Shown: positions 34,420-44,303, numbered from the stretch's first letter. The stretch: 64,000 bases of DNA from Novosphingobium sp. 9U (GCF_902506425.1 NZ_LR732469.1:775085-839084), one strand, 5' to 3'. The notes: generated from the letters alone by a model not told the origin. Program-made: numbers and translations.

Positions 34420-35215
34420 GCGGATTGGTCCAGAGCTTGTCGCCGAGCACCTTGAGCACGGTCGTGCGCAAGGCGTTGTCCGCCCGCATCAACAGGTCGG
34501 AGGCGACCTGCCCGGGCTCTCCCCGGAAGGAGGTCGCATGGAAATAGTCGGCCTCGTCCGGGCAATCTCGCGAGAAATAATAATTCGAGACACAGCAACG
34601 GCGGCGGTCACCAACCACCTCGTTCACCGAATGCCAGGAGGCCTTGTCGGTGAGCATGATGACCAGGCTGTTGAACCGGCTTGGTACCGTACGCGGCGTT
34701 CCAGTCGGGCCATCGTCCCACAACTGCAAGGATCCGCCATCCTCCTCGCGCCAGTGCGGTGTGACATAGTAGAGCAGGTTCAGCGCCCGGTACCGGTCGC
34801 GCGTCTTGTCATGCGAGTTGTCCAGATGCGGGCGCAAGTAGGCGCCCTTGGACATGGCGCTGATACCGCCGGCGTAAAGATCGCTGTCCGGTTCGAGCGT
34901 GGTCAGACCCGTGATCCGCCCGACTTGTTCCACCACGCGCGGATCCTGGAAGGCGTAGACTGCTTCTTCGACCAGCGGATCGAACGCGTTCATCTGGGCT
35001 GCTACGTGCTTGTTCTCCTTGATCGAGCGTTTGAGGACCATGCGCTCGGACGCGGGGAATCGGTCATGGATCTGCGTGGCCAGGGCGTGCGGCAGCAGGT
35101 TGAAGATTTGGCAAGATCGAATGCGCCCACACGTCTGGAAGTCGGCAGCGATCCCATCGATCGCGGGCTCAAGCCTTGCGACAATCAAGTCGGCGATTTC
35201 GGTCCGATCGAGCAT
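34397..35215 (-). CDS. 2-oxoglutarate/Fe(II)-dependent dioxygenase
   Basis: The 272-aa protein contains the iron facial triad: HxD in YLRPHLDNSHD and the distal His in KASWHSVNEVVGDRRR, with the following Arg region binding 2-oxoglutarate. The double-stranded beta-helix core spans about residues 105-235, of the prolyl-4-hydroxylase type. It should hydroxylate a small molecule or protein side chain. The next gene, a methyltransferase, overlaps it, so hydroxylation followed by methylation of one target is a reasonable inference. Confidence 0.8.
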   Translation of the reverse strand: MLDRTEIADLIVARLEPAIDGIAADFQTCGRIRSCQIFNLLPHALATQIHDRFPASERMVLKRSIKENKHVAAQMNAFDPLVEEAVYAFQDPRVVEQVGRITGLTTLEPDSDLYAGGISAMSKGAYLRPHLDNSHDKTRDRYRALNLLYYVTPHWREEDGGSLQLWDDGPTGTPRTVPSRFNSLVIMLTDKASWHSVNEVVGDRRRCCVSNYYFSRDCPDEADYFHATSFRGEPGQVASDLLMRADNALRTTVLKVLGDKLWTNPHVYHRDP

Positions 35216-35274
35216 GTCCCCCGGAATAGGAAACTATGCCTAATAAAGAGTTACCCGGGGCGATCCGAGGGTGA

Positions 35275-35544
35275 TTGGCGCCGTTGCGAGCGGCTGAACT
35301 GGGCATGCGGTTCTCAACCGCCGGCGGCGAACGCCTACTGCGGCGCGAGGTAGTGGATGATCTCCCAGTGGGAGCCGATTTGCGCTCGATCTCAATCACC
35401 CGCATCGTCGTGGCGCACCGCCGCGACACGATCGCCGCGGCCGACCGCGTGCTGATGCTGCGCGACGGCATTCGCCACCTGGGTTCCGGCGCCGAATACC
35501 GTTTGCGCGCCGGGCGGCATGGCACCATGCAGGCGGTGAAGTGA
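35275..35544 (+). pseudogene. Remnant of a peptidase-type ABC transporter
   Basis: The segment ITRIVVAHRRDTIAAADRVL followed by MLRDG matches the H-loop end of the ATPase domain in HlyB/colicin-V-type exporters. Upstream in the same frame STAGGERLLRRE may be a decayed signature motif. Walker A, Walker B and the membrane domain are missing, so it is a fragment of a lost gene. It could point to a former type I secretion or bacteriocin locus. Confidence 0.45.
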
Positions 35545-35584
35545 GGCTTGCGTCCATCGATGACGCCGAGACCGGGGAAAGCCG

Positions 35585-36007
35585 ATGCGTGAGCGGACAC
35601 TGCTTTATTTGACAACCTGCGCGGTTCTCTCGGTCATCTCCGGCAATGCCACCGCCTACCCGGTGCCGCCGCCGCCGCGGACCGGCATGGAGATTTTCAA
35701 TCCGGTCGACCGTGAGCAATCCGTGCTGGCGCGATGCGCCGCTTCGCGCGCCGTGATGAAGTGGTCCTTCACCAAGGGCAGGGTGCATGTCCGCCAATTG
35801 CGCTTCAACGCGACGAGCGCGTCTGCGGCAATGCTGACGGAGCTCGACCAAGCGGCGGCGACCTTGAAGGGCGACATAGCCGTCAGGCTCGATTGCAGCA
35901 ACGAGGGTGCCGCTCTGACCATGATCGAAGAACGGTCGGCCGGTAGCGCCCGATCACGAAGTGTGCGGTTCGATTATGCTGGCGGACGCCTCTTGCGGAT
36001 CGACTGA
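35585..36007 (+). CDS. Hypothetical exported protein
   Basis: A 140-aa protein with a signal peptide to about residue 24 (SGNATA), followed by a Pro-rich stretch and a folded part with two cysteines (LARCAA, RLDCSN). I do not recognise it. It lies 40 bp after the ABC-transporter remnant and 49 bp before the next exported protein. Confidence 0.5.
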   Translation: MRERTLLYLTTCAVLSVISGNATAYPVPPPPRTGMEIFNPVDREQSVLARCAASRAVMKWSFTKGRVHVRQLRFNATSASAAMLTELDQAAATLKGDIAVRLDCSNEGAALTMIEERSAGSARSRSVRFDYAGGRLLRID

Positions 36008-36056
36008 CGTTGGTTGTGTGTTCCCGTTTTCGCCCCGGGCTTAGGAGAAGTGCAAA

Positions 36057-36563
36057 ATGCTAGCGCAAGCCATCGTCACCATAAGCGCGGCTGCAGCCCC
36101 GACGATCCCCGTCCAGGCGCAATGGGATGCAGCCAGGCAGCCGACCGTCACGGCGACCATCGCGGCGCCTGCCAAGCCCATTGGGATCGACGACACGCTG
36201 GTGATGGAGGTGAAGGTGTCAGTCGATCACGGGTCGCTGCGCGCCTCGCCGTTCCTGAACGCCACCAGGGGCGTCTCCTTGTCGGTGACCGATGCCGAGG
36301 GCGCCGTCATCAAGCCGCTGGAGCCGATACCGGTGTCGCCGGCCGCTCCGCCGGTGCAGCCAGCCTCACTGGTGAGCATCCAGGCGGGCAAACCCTTGTC
36401 GATCCCGATCAAGGAGCAGGCCAGGTTCCTGTTCCCCGGCGCGGGGACTTACAAGGTACGCGCCACGATCCGGTTTATGGACGCCTCGTCCACGCCGCCG
36501 CGCTACCTGACGGCCACGTCCGATGCGGTTTCGGTGAAGGTCACTCGAGGCAAAAGCCGGTGA
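36057..36563 (+). CDS. Hypothetical protein, predicted periplasmic beta-sandwich
   Basis: A 168-aa protein with a weak signal-like N-terminus and a beta-rich body (for example PTVTATIAAPAKPIGIDDTL and YKVRATIRFMDASS) that suggests an immunoglobulin-like fold. No catalytic motif. ATG 36057 follows aggag at 36042-36046. Its stop codon abuts that of the convergent MFS gene, forming TGATCA. Confidence 0.5.
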   Translation: MLAQAIVTISAAAAPTIPVQAQWDAARQPTVTATIAAPAKPIGIDDTLVMEVKVSVDHGSLRASPFLNATRGVSLSVTDAEGAVIKPLEPIPVSPAAPPVQPASLVSIQAGKPLSIPIKEQARFLFPGAGTYKVRATIRFMDASSTPPRYLTATSDAVSVKVTRGKSR

Positions 36564-37901
36564 TCAGGCTTCCTGCGAGCGGCCAGCCCATTCCTTGTTG
36601 ATGGCAAGCGCAGCGAGGGTGCAGATCGCGCCGGAGAGCAGGTAGGCGCCGACCGACCACAAGCCGATCCTGCTCGCGAGCGTCAGGGCGACCAGCGGGG
36701 CGAAGCCGGCGCCGATCAGCCAGGCCGAGTTGGCGACGATCGCCGCGCCGGTGTAGCGGTACTCGCTCGGGAAGCTGGCGTTCACCGCGCCCGAGGACTG
36801 GCCGAACGCGAGGCCCAGCAGGACGAAGCCGCCCAGCATGTAGACGATCTCGCCCAAGCTTCCGCCGCTCAGCAGCTGGGGGGCAAAGCCGCTGTAGGCG
36901 CCGATCAGAACGGCCGAAACGCCCAGCACCGCGCGCCGGCCGACCCGGTCGGCGATCACGCCCGACGCCAGCATCGCCAGCACGCAGACCATGGCGCCGG
37001 CGATCTCGATAGTGAGGAAGCGGACCGGGTCCTCCTTGCTGAACAGCGTCACCCATGAGAGCGGGAACACGGTCACGAGGTGGAACAGCGCGAAGCTCGC
37101 CAGCGGGGCAAAGGCGCCCAGCACGATCGTGCGCAGCTGCTTGAACAGGGTTGCGAAGGCGGGTGAGGGCTGCAGCTCGCGGCTCTCGAACAGTTCCTGG
37201 AACTCGGGCGTGGCGACGAGGCGCAGGCGGGCGAACAGCGCCACCACGTTGATCGCGAAGGCGACGAAGAAGGGATAGCGCCAGCCCCAGCTGAGGAAAT
37301 CCTCGCGCGAGAGCGTCGCCATGAAGAACGCGAACAGCGCCGCGGCGACGATCAGGCCGAGCGGCGCGCCCAGCTGCGGGATCATCGCGAACCAGCCACG
37401 CTTCTCCTTGGGCGCGTTGAGCGAGAGCAGGGCGGGCAAGCCGTCCCAGGCGCCGCCTAATGCCACGCCCTGGCCGATCCGCAACAGCGCCAGCAGCCAG
37501 GCCGCGGCCACGCCGATCTCGTTGTACCCGGGCAAGAATGCCACGGCCATGGTCGAGCCGCCGAGCAGGAACAGCGCGATCGTCAGCTTGACGCCGCGGC
37601 CATGCGCGCGGTCGATCGCCATGAACACCAGTGTCCCGATCGGCCGACCCATGAAGGCCAGCGCGAACAGCGCGAAGGAATACAGGGTGCCGGTCAGCCG
37701 GTCGACATATGGGAAGATCAGCGTCGGGAACACCAGCACCGAGGCGATCGCATAGACGAAGAAGTCGAAGAATTCGCTCGTCCGCCCGACGATCACGCCG
37801 ATGGCGATTTCGCCCGGCGCGATCCGGTGATCGCGTGCGTTTACCAGGCGCGCGTCGCGCTCCAGTTGCGTCGAATTCGGCGCGGCGATCGTTGCGGTCA
37901 T
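36564..37901 (-). CDS. MFS transporter, metabolite:proton symporter family
   Basis: The 445-aa protein has 12 predicted membrane helices and the signature GRTSEFFDFFVYAIASVLVF in helix 1 followed by FMGRPIGTLVF in the loop between helices 2 and 3, typical of the MHS (ShiA, KgtP, ProP) branch, which imports organic acids or osmolytes. Substrate unknown. ATG 37901 follows ggagcccaagaca; an upstream ATG at 37940 is possible. It is divergent from the cyo operon (131 bp apart) and abuts the convergent gene. Confidence 0.85.
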   Translation of the reverse strand: MTATIAAPNSTQLERDARLVNARDHRIAPGEIAIGVIVGRTSEFFDFFVYAIASVLVFPTLIFPYVDRLTGTLYSFALFALAFMGRPIGTLVFMAIDRAHGRGVKLTIALFLLGGSTMAVAFLPGYNEIGVAAAWLLALLRIGQGVALGGAWDGLPALLSLNAPKEKRGWFAMIPQLGAPLGLIVAAALFAFFMATLSREDFLSWGWRYPFFVAFAINVVALFARLRLVATPEFQELFESRELQPSPAFATLFKQLRTIVLGAFAPLASFALFHLVTVFPLSWVTLFSKEDPVRFLTIEIAGAMVCVLAMLASGVIADRVGRRAVLGVSAVLIGAYSGFAPQLLSGGSLGEIVYMLGGFVLLGLAFGQSSGAVNASFPSEYRYTGAAIVANSAWLIGAGFAPLVALTLASRIGLWSVGAYLLSGAICTLAALAINKEWAGRSQEA

Positions 37902-38032
37902 TGTCTTGGGCTCCGGAAGCCAGTCGCGATGGTATTGCATTGGCTAACGCCTTGCACCAGAAAAGCGCTGCGGGCGGGATAGGACAAAATGTCCAATGTC
38001 GGCGCGCGGGTGCGCGGGATAGGCGGCGATCC

Positions 38033-39232
38033 ATGCGCGAAGACAAGCTGATGATCCGGTTGCGACGCCTCGCCGGCCGTGCCCTGTGCGTGGCACCCCT
38101 GCTGCTGCTCGGCGCTTGCAAGAGCGAGCTGCTCGATCCGGCCGGCGATATCGCCCTCCAGCAGCGCGACATCATCTACATCTCGACCGCGCTGATGCTG
38201 CTGATCATCGTGCCGGTCATGGCGCTGACGGTGATCTTCGCCTGGCGGTATCGCGCCAAGAACACCGAGGCTACCTACGATCCAGACTTCGATCACTCGA
38301 CCTCGCTCGAGCTGGTGATCTGGGCGGCGCCGCTGCTGATCATCATCTGCCTGGGCGCACTGACCTGGTGGAGCACGCACTTGCTCGACCCATTCAGGCC
38401 GCTCAACCGAATCTCGGCGGAGAAGCCGATCGACCGCAAGGTGAAGCCGCTGGTGGTGCAGGTCGTTTCGCTCGACTGGAAGTGGCTGTTCATCTACCCC
38501 GAGCAAGGCATTGCGTCGGTCAACCAGCTGGCGCTGCCGGTCGATCGGCCGGTGACGTTCGAGCTGACGTCGACCAACATGATGAACACGTTCTACGCGC
38601 CGACGTTGGCGGGCATGATCTACACCATGCCGGGTATGCGCAGCACGCTGCACGCGGTGCTGAACAAGCCGGGGCACTATCGCGGCATGTCGGGCAACTA
38701 CAGCGGTGCGGGCTTCTCCTACATGAACTTTACGCTGGAGGGCGTGGACCAGCAGGGCTTCGATGCCTGGGTGGCGCGGGCGAAGGGTGCCGGACAGGCG
38801 CTCGACACCGCCCGCTTCATCGAGCTCGAGAAGCCGAGCGAGAAGGTGCCGCCGATGCTGTTCTCGGGCGTGGCGCCGGGCCTGTTCGACCGCGTCTACA
38901 ACCGCTGCGTGAAGCCGGGCACGCCCTGCATGAGCCAGACCATGCACCACGGCCAGGGCAACATGGCCCAACCGCAGACAAATGGGCCGGGCGATCCCAA
39001 CATCGGGTCGGGCATGCCCAGCACCCGCAACGCCCCGCCGCCGCATGGACAGAAGCCTGAGGGTGCCTTGTTCAAGGAAGGCGAGGAGAAGGGTAGCGGT
39101 CCCAACGTCACCAAGCCGCGCAATCCTTCGGCCGCGCCCGGCAGCACGGATCCGCACTCGCACAAGAACCAGGATATGTCGTTCAACCAAGTACCCGCCG
39201 TGCTGGCGTCCCCCAGCACCGCCGCGGCCTGA
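38033..39232 (+). CDS. cyoA: Cytochrome o ubiquinol oxidase subunit II
   Basis: A 399-aa lipoprotein (lipobox LLGAC, about residue 29), with two membrane helices and a periplasmic cupredoxin domain that lacks the CuA cysteines, as expected for a quinol oxidase. The block TSTNMMNTFYAPTLAGMIYT matches E. coli CyoA. After about residue 300 it has a long Pro/Gly/Lys-rich tail not found in E. coli. Start ATG 38033; ATG 38051 is the alternative. First gene of cyoABCD-SURF1-regBA, in a unit running to 44826. Confidence 0.93.
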   Translation: MREDKLMIRLRRLAGRALCVAPLLLLGACKSELLDPAGDIALQQRDIIYISTALMLLIIVPVMALTVIFAWRYRAKNTEATYDPDFDHSTSLELVIWAAPLLIIICLGALTWWSTHLLDPFRPLNRISAEKPIDRKVKPLVVQVVSLDWKWLFIYPEQGIASVNQLALPVDRPVTFELTSTNMMNTFYAPTLAGMIYTMPGMRSTLHAVLNKPGHYRGMSGNYSGAGFSYMNFTLEGVDQQGFDAWVARAKGAGQALDTARFIELEKPSEKVPPMLFSGVAPGLFDRVYNRCVKPGTPCMSQTMHHGQGNMAQPQTNGPGDPNIGSGMPSTRNAPPPHGQKPEGALFKEGEEKGSGPNVTKPRNPSAAPGSTDPHSHKNQDMSFNQVPAVLASPSTAAA

Positions 39233-39247
39233 GCCGCCGGAGAGATC

Positions 39248-41248
39248 ATGTTCGACGCTAACGTCACCAAGGCGATCTTCGGCCGGCTGACCTGGGAATC
39301 CTTCCCGGTCCACGAGCCGATCCTGCTCGGCACTTTCGCCGGCGTCGTGATCCTGGGCACGGCGATCCTGGTGCTGGTGACCAAGTACCGGCTGTGGGGC
39401 TACTTGTGGACCGAGTGGTTCACCAGCGTGGACCACAAGAAGATTGGCATCATGTACGTGATCCTGGGCGTGATCATGCTGCTGCGCGGTTTCGCCGATG
39501 CGCTGATGATGCGCAGCCAGCAGGCGCTCGCGTTCGGGGCGAACGAGGGCTACCTCAACGCCCACCACTTCGATCAGGTCTTCACCGCTCACGGGACGAT
39601 CATGATCTTCTTCGTGGCGATCCCGCTGGTGGTCGGCCTGATCAACTACGTCATGCCGCTGCAGATCGGCGCGCGCGACGTTGCCTTCCCCTTCCTCAAC
39701 AACCTGAGCTTCTGGCTGACCGTAGCGGGCGCGCTGCTGGTCATGGTCTCGCTGTTCGTGGGTGAGTTCTCGCGCGCGGGCTGGCTGAACTACGTGCCTG
39801 TCTCCAACCTCCAGAACAGTCCGGACACCGGGCCGGACTACTACTTGTGGGCGCTGCAGATCGCCGGCATCGGCACGACTCTGTCGGGCATCAACATGGT
39901 GGTTACCATCATCAAGATGCGCGCGCCCGGCATGACCATGATGAAGATGCCGATCTTCTGCTGGACCGCGCTTTGCAGCAACGTGCTGGTCATCGCGATC
40001 TTCCCGGTCCTGACCGGCGCCTTCGCCATGCTGATGCTGGACCGCTACGTCGGCACCGACTTCTTCACCAACGATCTCGGCGGCAACCCGATGATGTACT
40101 GGAACCTGGTGTGGATCTGGGGTCACCCAGAGGTGTACGTACTGGTCCTGCCCGTCTTCGGCATCTACTCCGAGGTGACCTCCACCTTCACCGGCAAGCG
40201 GCTGTTTGGCTACTCGTCGATGGTGTACGCCACGGTCGTCATCACCATCCTGAGCTACCTCGTTTGGCTGCACCACTTCTTCACGATGGGCTCGGGCGCC
40301 AGCGTCAACAGCTTCTTCGGCATCGCCACCATGGTGATCTCGATCCCAACCGGCGCGAAGATCTTCAACTGGCTGTTCACGATGTACCGCGGGCGCATCC
40401 GCTTCGAGCTGCCGATGATGTGGGTGGTCGCCTTCATGCTGACCTTCGTGGTCGGCGGCATGACCGGCGTGCTGCTCGCCGTCCCGCCTGCCGACTTCGT
40501 GCTGCACAATTCGCTGTTCCTGGTGGCGCACTTCCACAACGTGATCATCGGCGGCGTCGTGTTCGGGCTGTTCGCCGGCATCGATTACTGGTTCCCCAAG
40601 GCTTTCGGCTTCAAGCTCGACCCGTTCTGGGGCAAGGTCCACTTCTGGGGCTGGGTGATCGGCTACTGGGTCGCCTGGACGCCGATCTACATCGTCGGCC
40701 TGATGGGCGCGACACGCCGCCTGCGCCACTTCGACGATCCGGCGATGCAGCCGTTCTTCATTGTCGCTGCCATCGGCGCGCTGATCATTGCGGTGGGTAT
40801 CGCCGGGTTCCTGATCCAGATCTTCGTCTCCATCAAGAACCGCGAAAGCTTGCGCGACACCACCGGCGATCCCTGGGACGGCCGCACGCTGGAGTGGTCG
40901 ATCGCCTCGCCCCCGCCGAACTACAACTTCGCGCACACGCCGGTGATCCATGATCTCGATGCCTGGTACGACATGAAGCACCGCGGCGCGACGCGGCCGA
41001 CGAGCGGGTTCAGCTCGATCCACATGCCGCGCAACACCGGCATGGGCGTGATCCTCTCAGGGTTGGCGCTGGCACTCGGCTTTGCGATGGTGTGGTACAT
41101 CTGGTGGCTGGCGGCGCTGGCGGCCGTGGGCCTGCTGGTCCTGAGCGTAGTCCACACCTTCAACTACAACCGCGACTACTTCATCCCGGCCGACGAGGTG
41201 ACGCGCGAGGAAGACGCGCGCACCCGCCTGCTCGCGGCGGGAGCCTGA
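39248..41248 (+). CDS. cyoB: Cytochrome o ubiquinol oxidase subunit I
   Basis: The 666-aa catalytic subunit pumps protons and reduces O2 with electrons from ubiquinol. The haem and CuB ligands are visible: His in [12 protein letters not shown] (low-spin haem), [12 protein letters not shown] (CuB His and the cross-linked Tyr), LHHFF (CuB pair), and HFHNVIIGG (high-spin and low-spin haem). Length and about 15 membrane helices match E. coli CyoB. It follows cyoA by 15 bp. An opposite-strand open frame is a shadow. Confidence 0.96.
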   Translation: MFDANVTKAIFGRLTWESFPVHEPILLGTFAGVVILGTAILVLVTKYRLWGYLWTEWFTSVDHKKIGIMYVILGVIMLLRGFADALMMRSQQALAFGANEGYLNAHHFDQVFTAHGTIMIFFVAIPLVVGLINYVMPLQIGARDVAFPFLNNLSFWLTVAGALLVMVSLFVGEFSRAGWLNYVPVSNLQNSPDTGPDYYLWALQIAGIGTTLSGINMVVTIIKMRAPGMTMMKMPIFCWTALCSNVLVIAIFPVLTGAFAMLMLDRYVGTDFFTNDLGGNPMMYWNLVWIWGHPEVYVLVLPVFGIYSEVTSTFTGKRLFGYSSMVYATVVITILSYLVWLHHFFTMGSGASVNSFFGIATMVISIPTGAKIFNWLFTMYRGRIRFELPMMWVVAFMLTFVVGGMTGVLLAVPPADFVLHNSLFLVAHFHNVIIGGVVFGLFAGIDYWFPKAFGFKLDPFWGKVHFWGWVIGYWVAWTPIYIVGLMGATRRLRHFDDPAMQPFFIVAAIGALIIAVGIAGFLIQIFVSIKNRESLRDTTGDPWDGRTLEWSIASPPPNYNFAHTPVIHDLDAWYDMKHRGATRPTSGFSSIHMPRNTGMGVILSGLALALGFAMVWYIWWLAALAAVGLLVLSVVHTFNYNRDYFIPADEVTREEDARTRLLAAGA

Positions 41249-41252
41249 GGCC

Positions 41253-41915
41253 ATGAGCAACACTGCACCCGAAGCGACGGTTCCCGCGGACCACGCACCT
41301 GAGGTAAAGGGGGCTCCCGCCTTCTACGTCCTCGACGATCACGAGCATCACCACGAGCCCGGCAGCAGCACCATGCTGGGCTTCTGGATCTACCTGATGA
41401 GCGACGCGCTGATCTTCGCCTCGCTGTTCGCCACGTACGGCGTGCTCAGCACTGCCTATGCCGGCGGGCCGACCCCGCGCGAAATCTTCGAGCTGCCGCT
41501 GGTGGCGCTCAACACCGCGATCCTGCTGGTCTCCTCAATCACCTATGGCTTTGCGATGATCGCGATGCACGAGGGCAAGCTGGGCGCCACGCGTGCCTGG
41601 CTGGCGCTGACCGGACTGCTCGGCCTCGCCTTCGTGGGGGTGGAGCTCTACGAGTTCTCCAACCTGATCGCGGAAGGGGCAACCCCGCAGCGCAGCGCGT
41701 TCCTGTCCGCGTTCTTCACGCTGGTGGCGACGCATGGCCTGCACGTGACGTTCGGGATCATCTGGCTCGTCGTCATGCTGGTCCAGCTCGGCCAGCGCGG
41801 GCTGCATCCGGAGAACCAGCGCCGCTTGATGTGCCTCAGCATGTTCTGGCATTTCCTCGACGTCATCTGGATCGGCGTCTTCACCTTCGTCTACCTGCTG
41901 GGAATGCTGCGATGA
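41253..41915 (+). CDS. cyoC: Cytochrome o ubiquinol oxidase subunit III
   Basis: A 220-aa subunit with five membrane helices. FWIYLMSDALIFASLFATY and the ending HFLDVIWIGVFTFVYLLGML match haem-copper oxidase subunit III (SubIII of the CyoC type). It supports assembly and stability of the catalytic subunit. It follows cyoB by 4 bp and its stop overlaps the start of cyoD. Confidence 0.94.
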   Translation: MSNTAPEATVPADHAPEVKGAPAFYVLDDHEHHHEPGSSTMLGFWIYLMSDALIFASLFATYGVLSTAYAGGPTPREIFELPLVALNTAILLVSSITYGFAMIAMHEGKLGATRAWLALTGLLGLAFVGVELYEFSNLIAEGATPQRSAFLSAFFTLVATHGLHVTFGIIWLVVMLVQLGQRGLHPENQRRLMCLSMFWHFLDVIWIGVFTFVYLLGMLR

Positions 41916-42301
41916 ACGAGGCCACGCACGCCGATCACGGCACCCAACACGGCGAGGCACACGCTCCGGGCGAGATGGATGGCCACGGCTCGCGCAAGGG
42001 CTACCTTGTCGGCTTCCTGCTCTCGGTCGTCCTCACCGCCATTCCCTTCTGGCTGGTGATGACCGGTGCGCTGGACACCCAGACCACCGCGATCGTCATC
42101 ATCGCGCTCGCGGTGGTGCAGATCCTAGTCCACACCGTGTGCTTCCTGCACGTCAACACGCGATCTGAAGGCGGGTGGACGCTGCTCGCCTATGCCTTTG
42201 CCGCGGTGATCGTGCTGATCGTGATCTCCGGCTCGCTGTGGATCATGTACCACCTCAACACCAACATGATGCCGGTGACCCAGACCGGCATGGGGACCTG
42301 A
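41912..42301 (+). CDS. cyoD: Cytochrome o ubiquinol oxidase subunit IV
   Basis: A 129-aa subunit with a His/Asp-rich N-terminus (about 35 residues) and three membrane helices, including AVVQILVHTVCFLHVNTRSE, the CyoD signature. ATG 41912 overlaps the cyoC stop as ATGA. It is needed for assembly of the CuB site in the E. coli enzyme. cyoE (haem O synthase) does not follow. Confidence 0.92.
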   Translation: MNEATHADHGTQHGEAHAPGEMDGHGSRKGYLVGFLLSVVLTAIPFWLVMTGALDTQTTAIVIIALAVVQILVHTVCFLHVNTRSEGGWTLLAYAFAAVIVLIVISGSLWIMYHLNTNMMPVTQTGMGT

Positions 42302-42318
42302 CCACGGCTCGCGATCTG

Positions 42319-43002
42319 GTGAGGCGCCGGCTTCTAGCCGCCCTGGCGCTGATAGGCCTGTGCGGCTTCGTCGCGCTCGGCGTCTGGCAGCTCGAGCGGC
42401 GGGTCTGGAAGCTCGACCTGATCGCCCGTGTCGACGCCCGCATCCATGCCGCGCCTGTGCCGCTTGCGGCCGTCGATCGCGCGGCCCCACCGGGCGAGAT
42501 CGAATACCGCCGGGTTCGCGTGACCGGCACGTACCTCCAAGGCCGTGACACCCTGGTGCAGGCAGTAACGGAGCGCGGCTCGGGGTTCTGGGTGCTCTCG
42601 CCGCTGAGAACACAGGCCGGCACCGTGCTAATCAACCGTGGCTTCGTTGCCGGCGAACGCGGCAGCGTGCGTGCCCCGGTGCCGGGCGGCATCGTCACCG
42701 TGACTGGGCTGATTCGCCTGACCGAGCCCGGCGGTGGCTTCCTGCGTGCGAACGACGCGACGGCGGACCGCTGGTACTCACGCGACGTCGCCGCCATAGC
42801 AAAGGCCCGCGTCCTCGGCCCCGTCGCGCCCTTTTTCATCGACGCCGATGCCTCTCCCGACCGCAACGCGACGCCGATCGGCGGCTTGACGGTCGTGCGT
42901 TTCCAGAACACGCACCTGATCTACGCCCTGACCTGGTTCGCGCTGGCCGGCCTCTGCGGCTTTGCTGCGCTCAGGATCCTGCGCGCGCCGGACGTGACCT
43001 GA
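42319..43002 (+). CDS. SURF1-family oxidase assembly protein
   Basis: The 227-aa protein has a helix at each end (about residues 5-25 and 205-222) with a periplasmic domain between, the SURF1 layout. GVWQLERRVWK, EYRRVRVTGTY and the closing YALTWFALAG are family signatures. SURF1 proteins help insert haem a or o into subunit I. GTG 42319 is the first reasonable start; CTG 42298 overlapping the cyoD stop would be needed for a longer protein. A quinol-oxidase-linked SURF1 in a cyo operon is known from Paracoccus. Confidence 0.85.
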   Translation: MRRRLLAALALIGLCGFVALGVWQLERRVWKLDLIARVDARIHAAPVPLAAVDRAAPPGEIEYRRVRVTGTYLQGRDTLVQAVTERGSGFWVLSPLRTQAGTVLINRGFVAGERGSVRAPVPGGIVTVTGLIRLTEPGGGFLRANDATADRWYSRDVAAIAKARVLGPVAPFFIDADASPDRNATPIGGLTVVRFQNTHLIYALTWFALAGLCGFAALRILRAPDVT

Positions 43003-44303
43003 TGGACAAGCCGCTCCTGCCCTTCACCACACGCGTGCCGGCCGGCCCTTCGCCGGAGACCGCGGCGGTGGAGAACATGCGCCAGCTCATCCAGCTGCGC
43101 TGGATCGCGGTGGCCGGCCAAACCCTGACCATCCTGCTGACCCACTACGTGCTGCAGGTGCCGCTTGCCCTGGCGCCGATGCTGGGGCTCAGCGCCTTCC
43201 TGGCGGTCGCGAACCTGCTGGCGACGATGGCCTTGGCACGGCAGCGGGTCTTCAACACCGAAGTCATGCTGGCGCTGCTGATCGACATGGCGGCACTGAC
43301 CCTGCAGCTCTACTTCAGCGGCGGCGCGAGCAATCCTTTCGTCTCACTGTTCCTGCTGCAAGTCGTGCTCGGCGCGATCTTGCTGCCCCCGCTTGCCGCC
43401 GGTCTGCTAGCGGCCGCCGCGGCGCTGAGCTATGGCCTGCTCTCCTTGCGTTACATCCCGCTCGCCTTGCCTGACTCGGCGCTGGACCTGCTGGCAGTAG
43501 GACGCTGGACCGCGTTCCTGATGGTCGCGGGGCTCCTGGTGTTCTTCATCGCCCGGATCAGCCGCAACTTGCGCGCGCGCGACGGCTACCTTGCCGACTT
43601 GCGCCAGCATGCGGCCGAGGAGGAGGGCATCGTGCGCATGGGCCTGTTCGCCTCGGGCGCGGCACATGAACTCGGAACCCCGCTGGGCACGCTTGCTGTC
43701 ATCCTCGCCGACTGGCGCCGGATACCTGCGATCGCCCGCGATGCCGAGCTGCTCGCCGATGTCGAGGCGATGCAATCCGAGATCCAGCGGTGCAAGGGCA
43801 TCGTCACCGACATCCTCCACTCCGCCGGCCAGCCCCGCGGCGAGCCGATGGAGAGCGCCGCCGCCGATGCATTCCTGACCGCCACGCTCGACGCCTGGCG
43901 GCCGACGCACCCCGACGTGCCGCTGGAGTATCGCCCGCACGGCATCGCCGGCGCCCTGACTGCGGTCAATCCGGAGCTGCGGCAGGCGATCTGGAGCGTG
44001 CTCGACAACGCCGCCGAAGTCTCGCCGGCCGCCGTCCGTCTCCAGGCGAGCGTGCAGGACGGCATGCTGGCGATCGTGGTACACGACGAAGGACCGGGCT
44101 TTCCGGCGCAAGTGCTGGCGCAGCTCGGCCGGCCCTACCAGTCGAGCAAGGGGGCGGGGCATGGCCTTGGCCTGTTCCTCGCCGCCAACGTCGTGCGTCG
44201 TCTGGGCGGGAAGCTGGAGGCGGCGAATCGGCCCGAAGGCGGCGCCGAGGTCACGCTGACCTTACCACTCGCCGGCGTTGCAGGAGCGGATCGCCATGGA
44301 TGA
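43002..44303 (+). CDS. regB: Redox sensor histidine kinase, RegB/PrrB/ActS type
   Basis: The 433-aa protein has six membrane helices with the quinone-sensing motif GGASNPF (residues 107-113), the H-box GAAHELGTPLGT with His222, and the redox-box Cys264 in EIQRCKGIVTDIL, equal to Cys265 of Rhodobacter RegB. The ATPase part shows the N-box around LDNAAE and the G-box HDEGPGF. All key residues are present. It should sense respiratory redox state; it starts one base before the SURF1 stop ends (TGATG), so it is expressed with the oxidase it may regulate. Confidence 0.9.
   Translation: MDKPLLPFTTRVPAGPSPETAAVENMRQLIQLRWIAVAGQTLTILLTHYVLQVPLALAPMLGLSAFLAVANLLATMALARQRVFNTEVMLALLIDMAALTLQLYFSGGASNPFVSLFLLQVVLGAILLPPLAAGLLAAAAALSYGLLSLRYIPLALPDSALDLLAVGRWTAFLMVAGLLVFFIARISRNLRARDGYLADLRQHAAEEEGIVRMGLFASGAAHELGTPLGTLAVILADWRRIPAIARDAELLADVEAMQSEIQRCKGIVTDILHSAGQPRGEPMESAAADAFLTATLDAWRPTHPDVPLEYRPHGIAGALTAVNPELRQAIWSVLDNAAEVSPAAVRLQASVQDGMLAIVVHDEGPGFPAQVLAQLGRPYQSSKGAGHGLGLFLAANVVRRLGGKLEAANRPEGGAEVTLTLPLAGVAGADRHG

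Noticed and set aside
37898-41023. Long minus-strand frame opposite cyoA and cyoB (1041 codons)
   Set aside because: The translation is His/Asp/Arg-rich low complexity, produced by reading the complement of membrane-protein codons; the cyo genes are certain.
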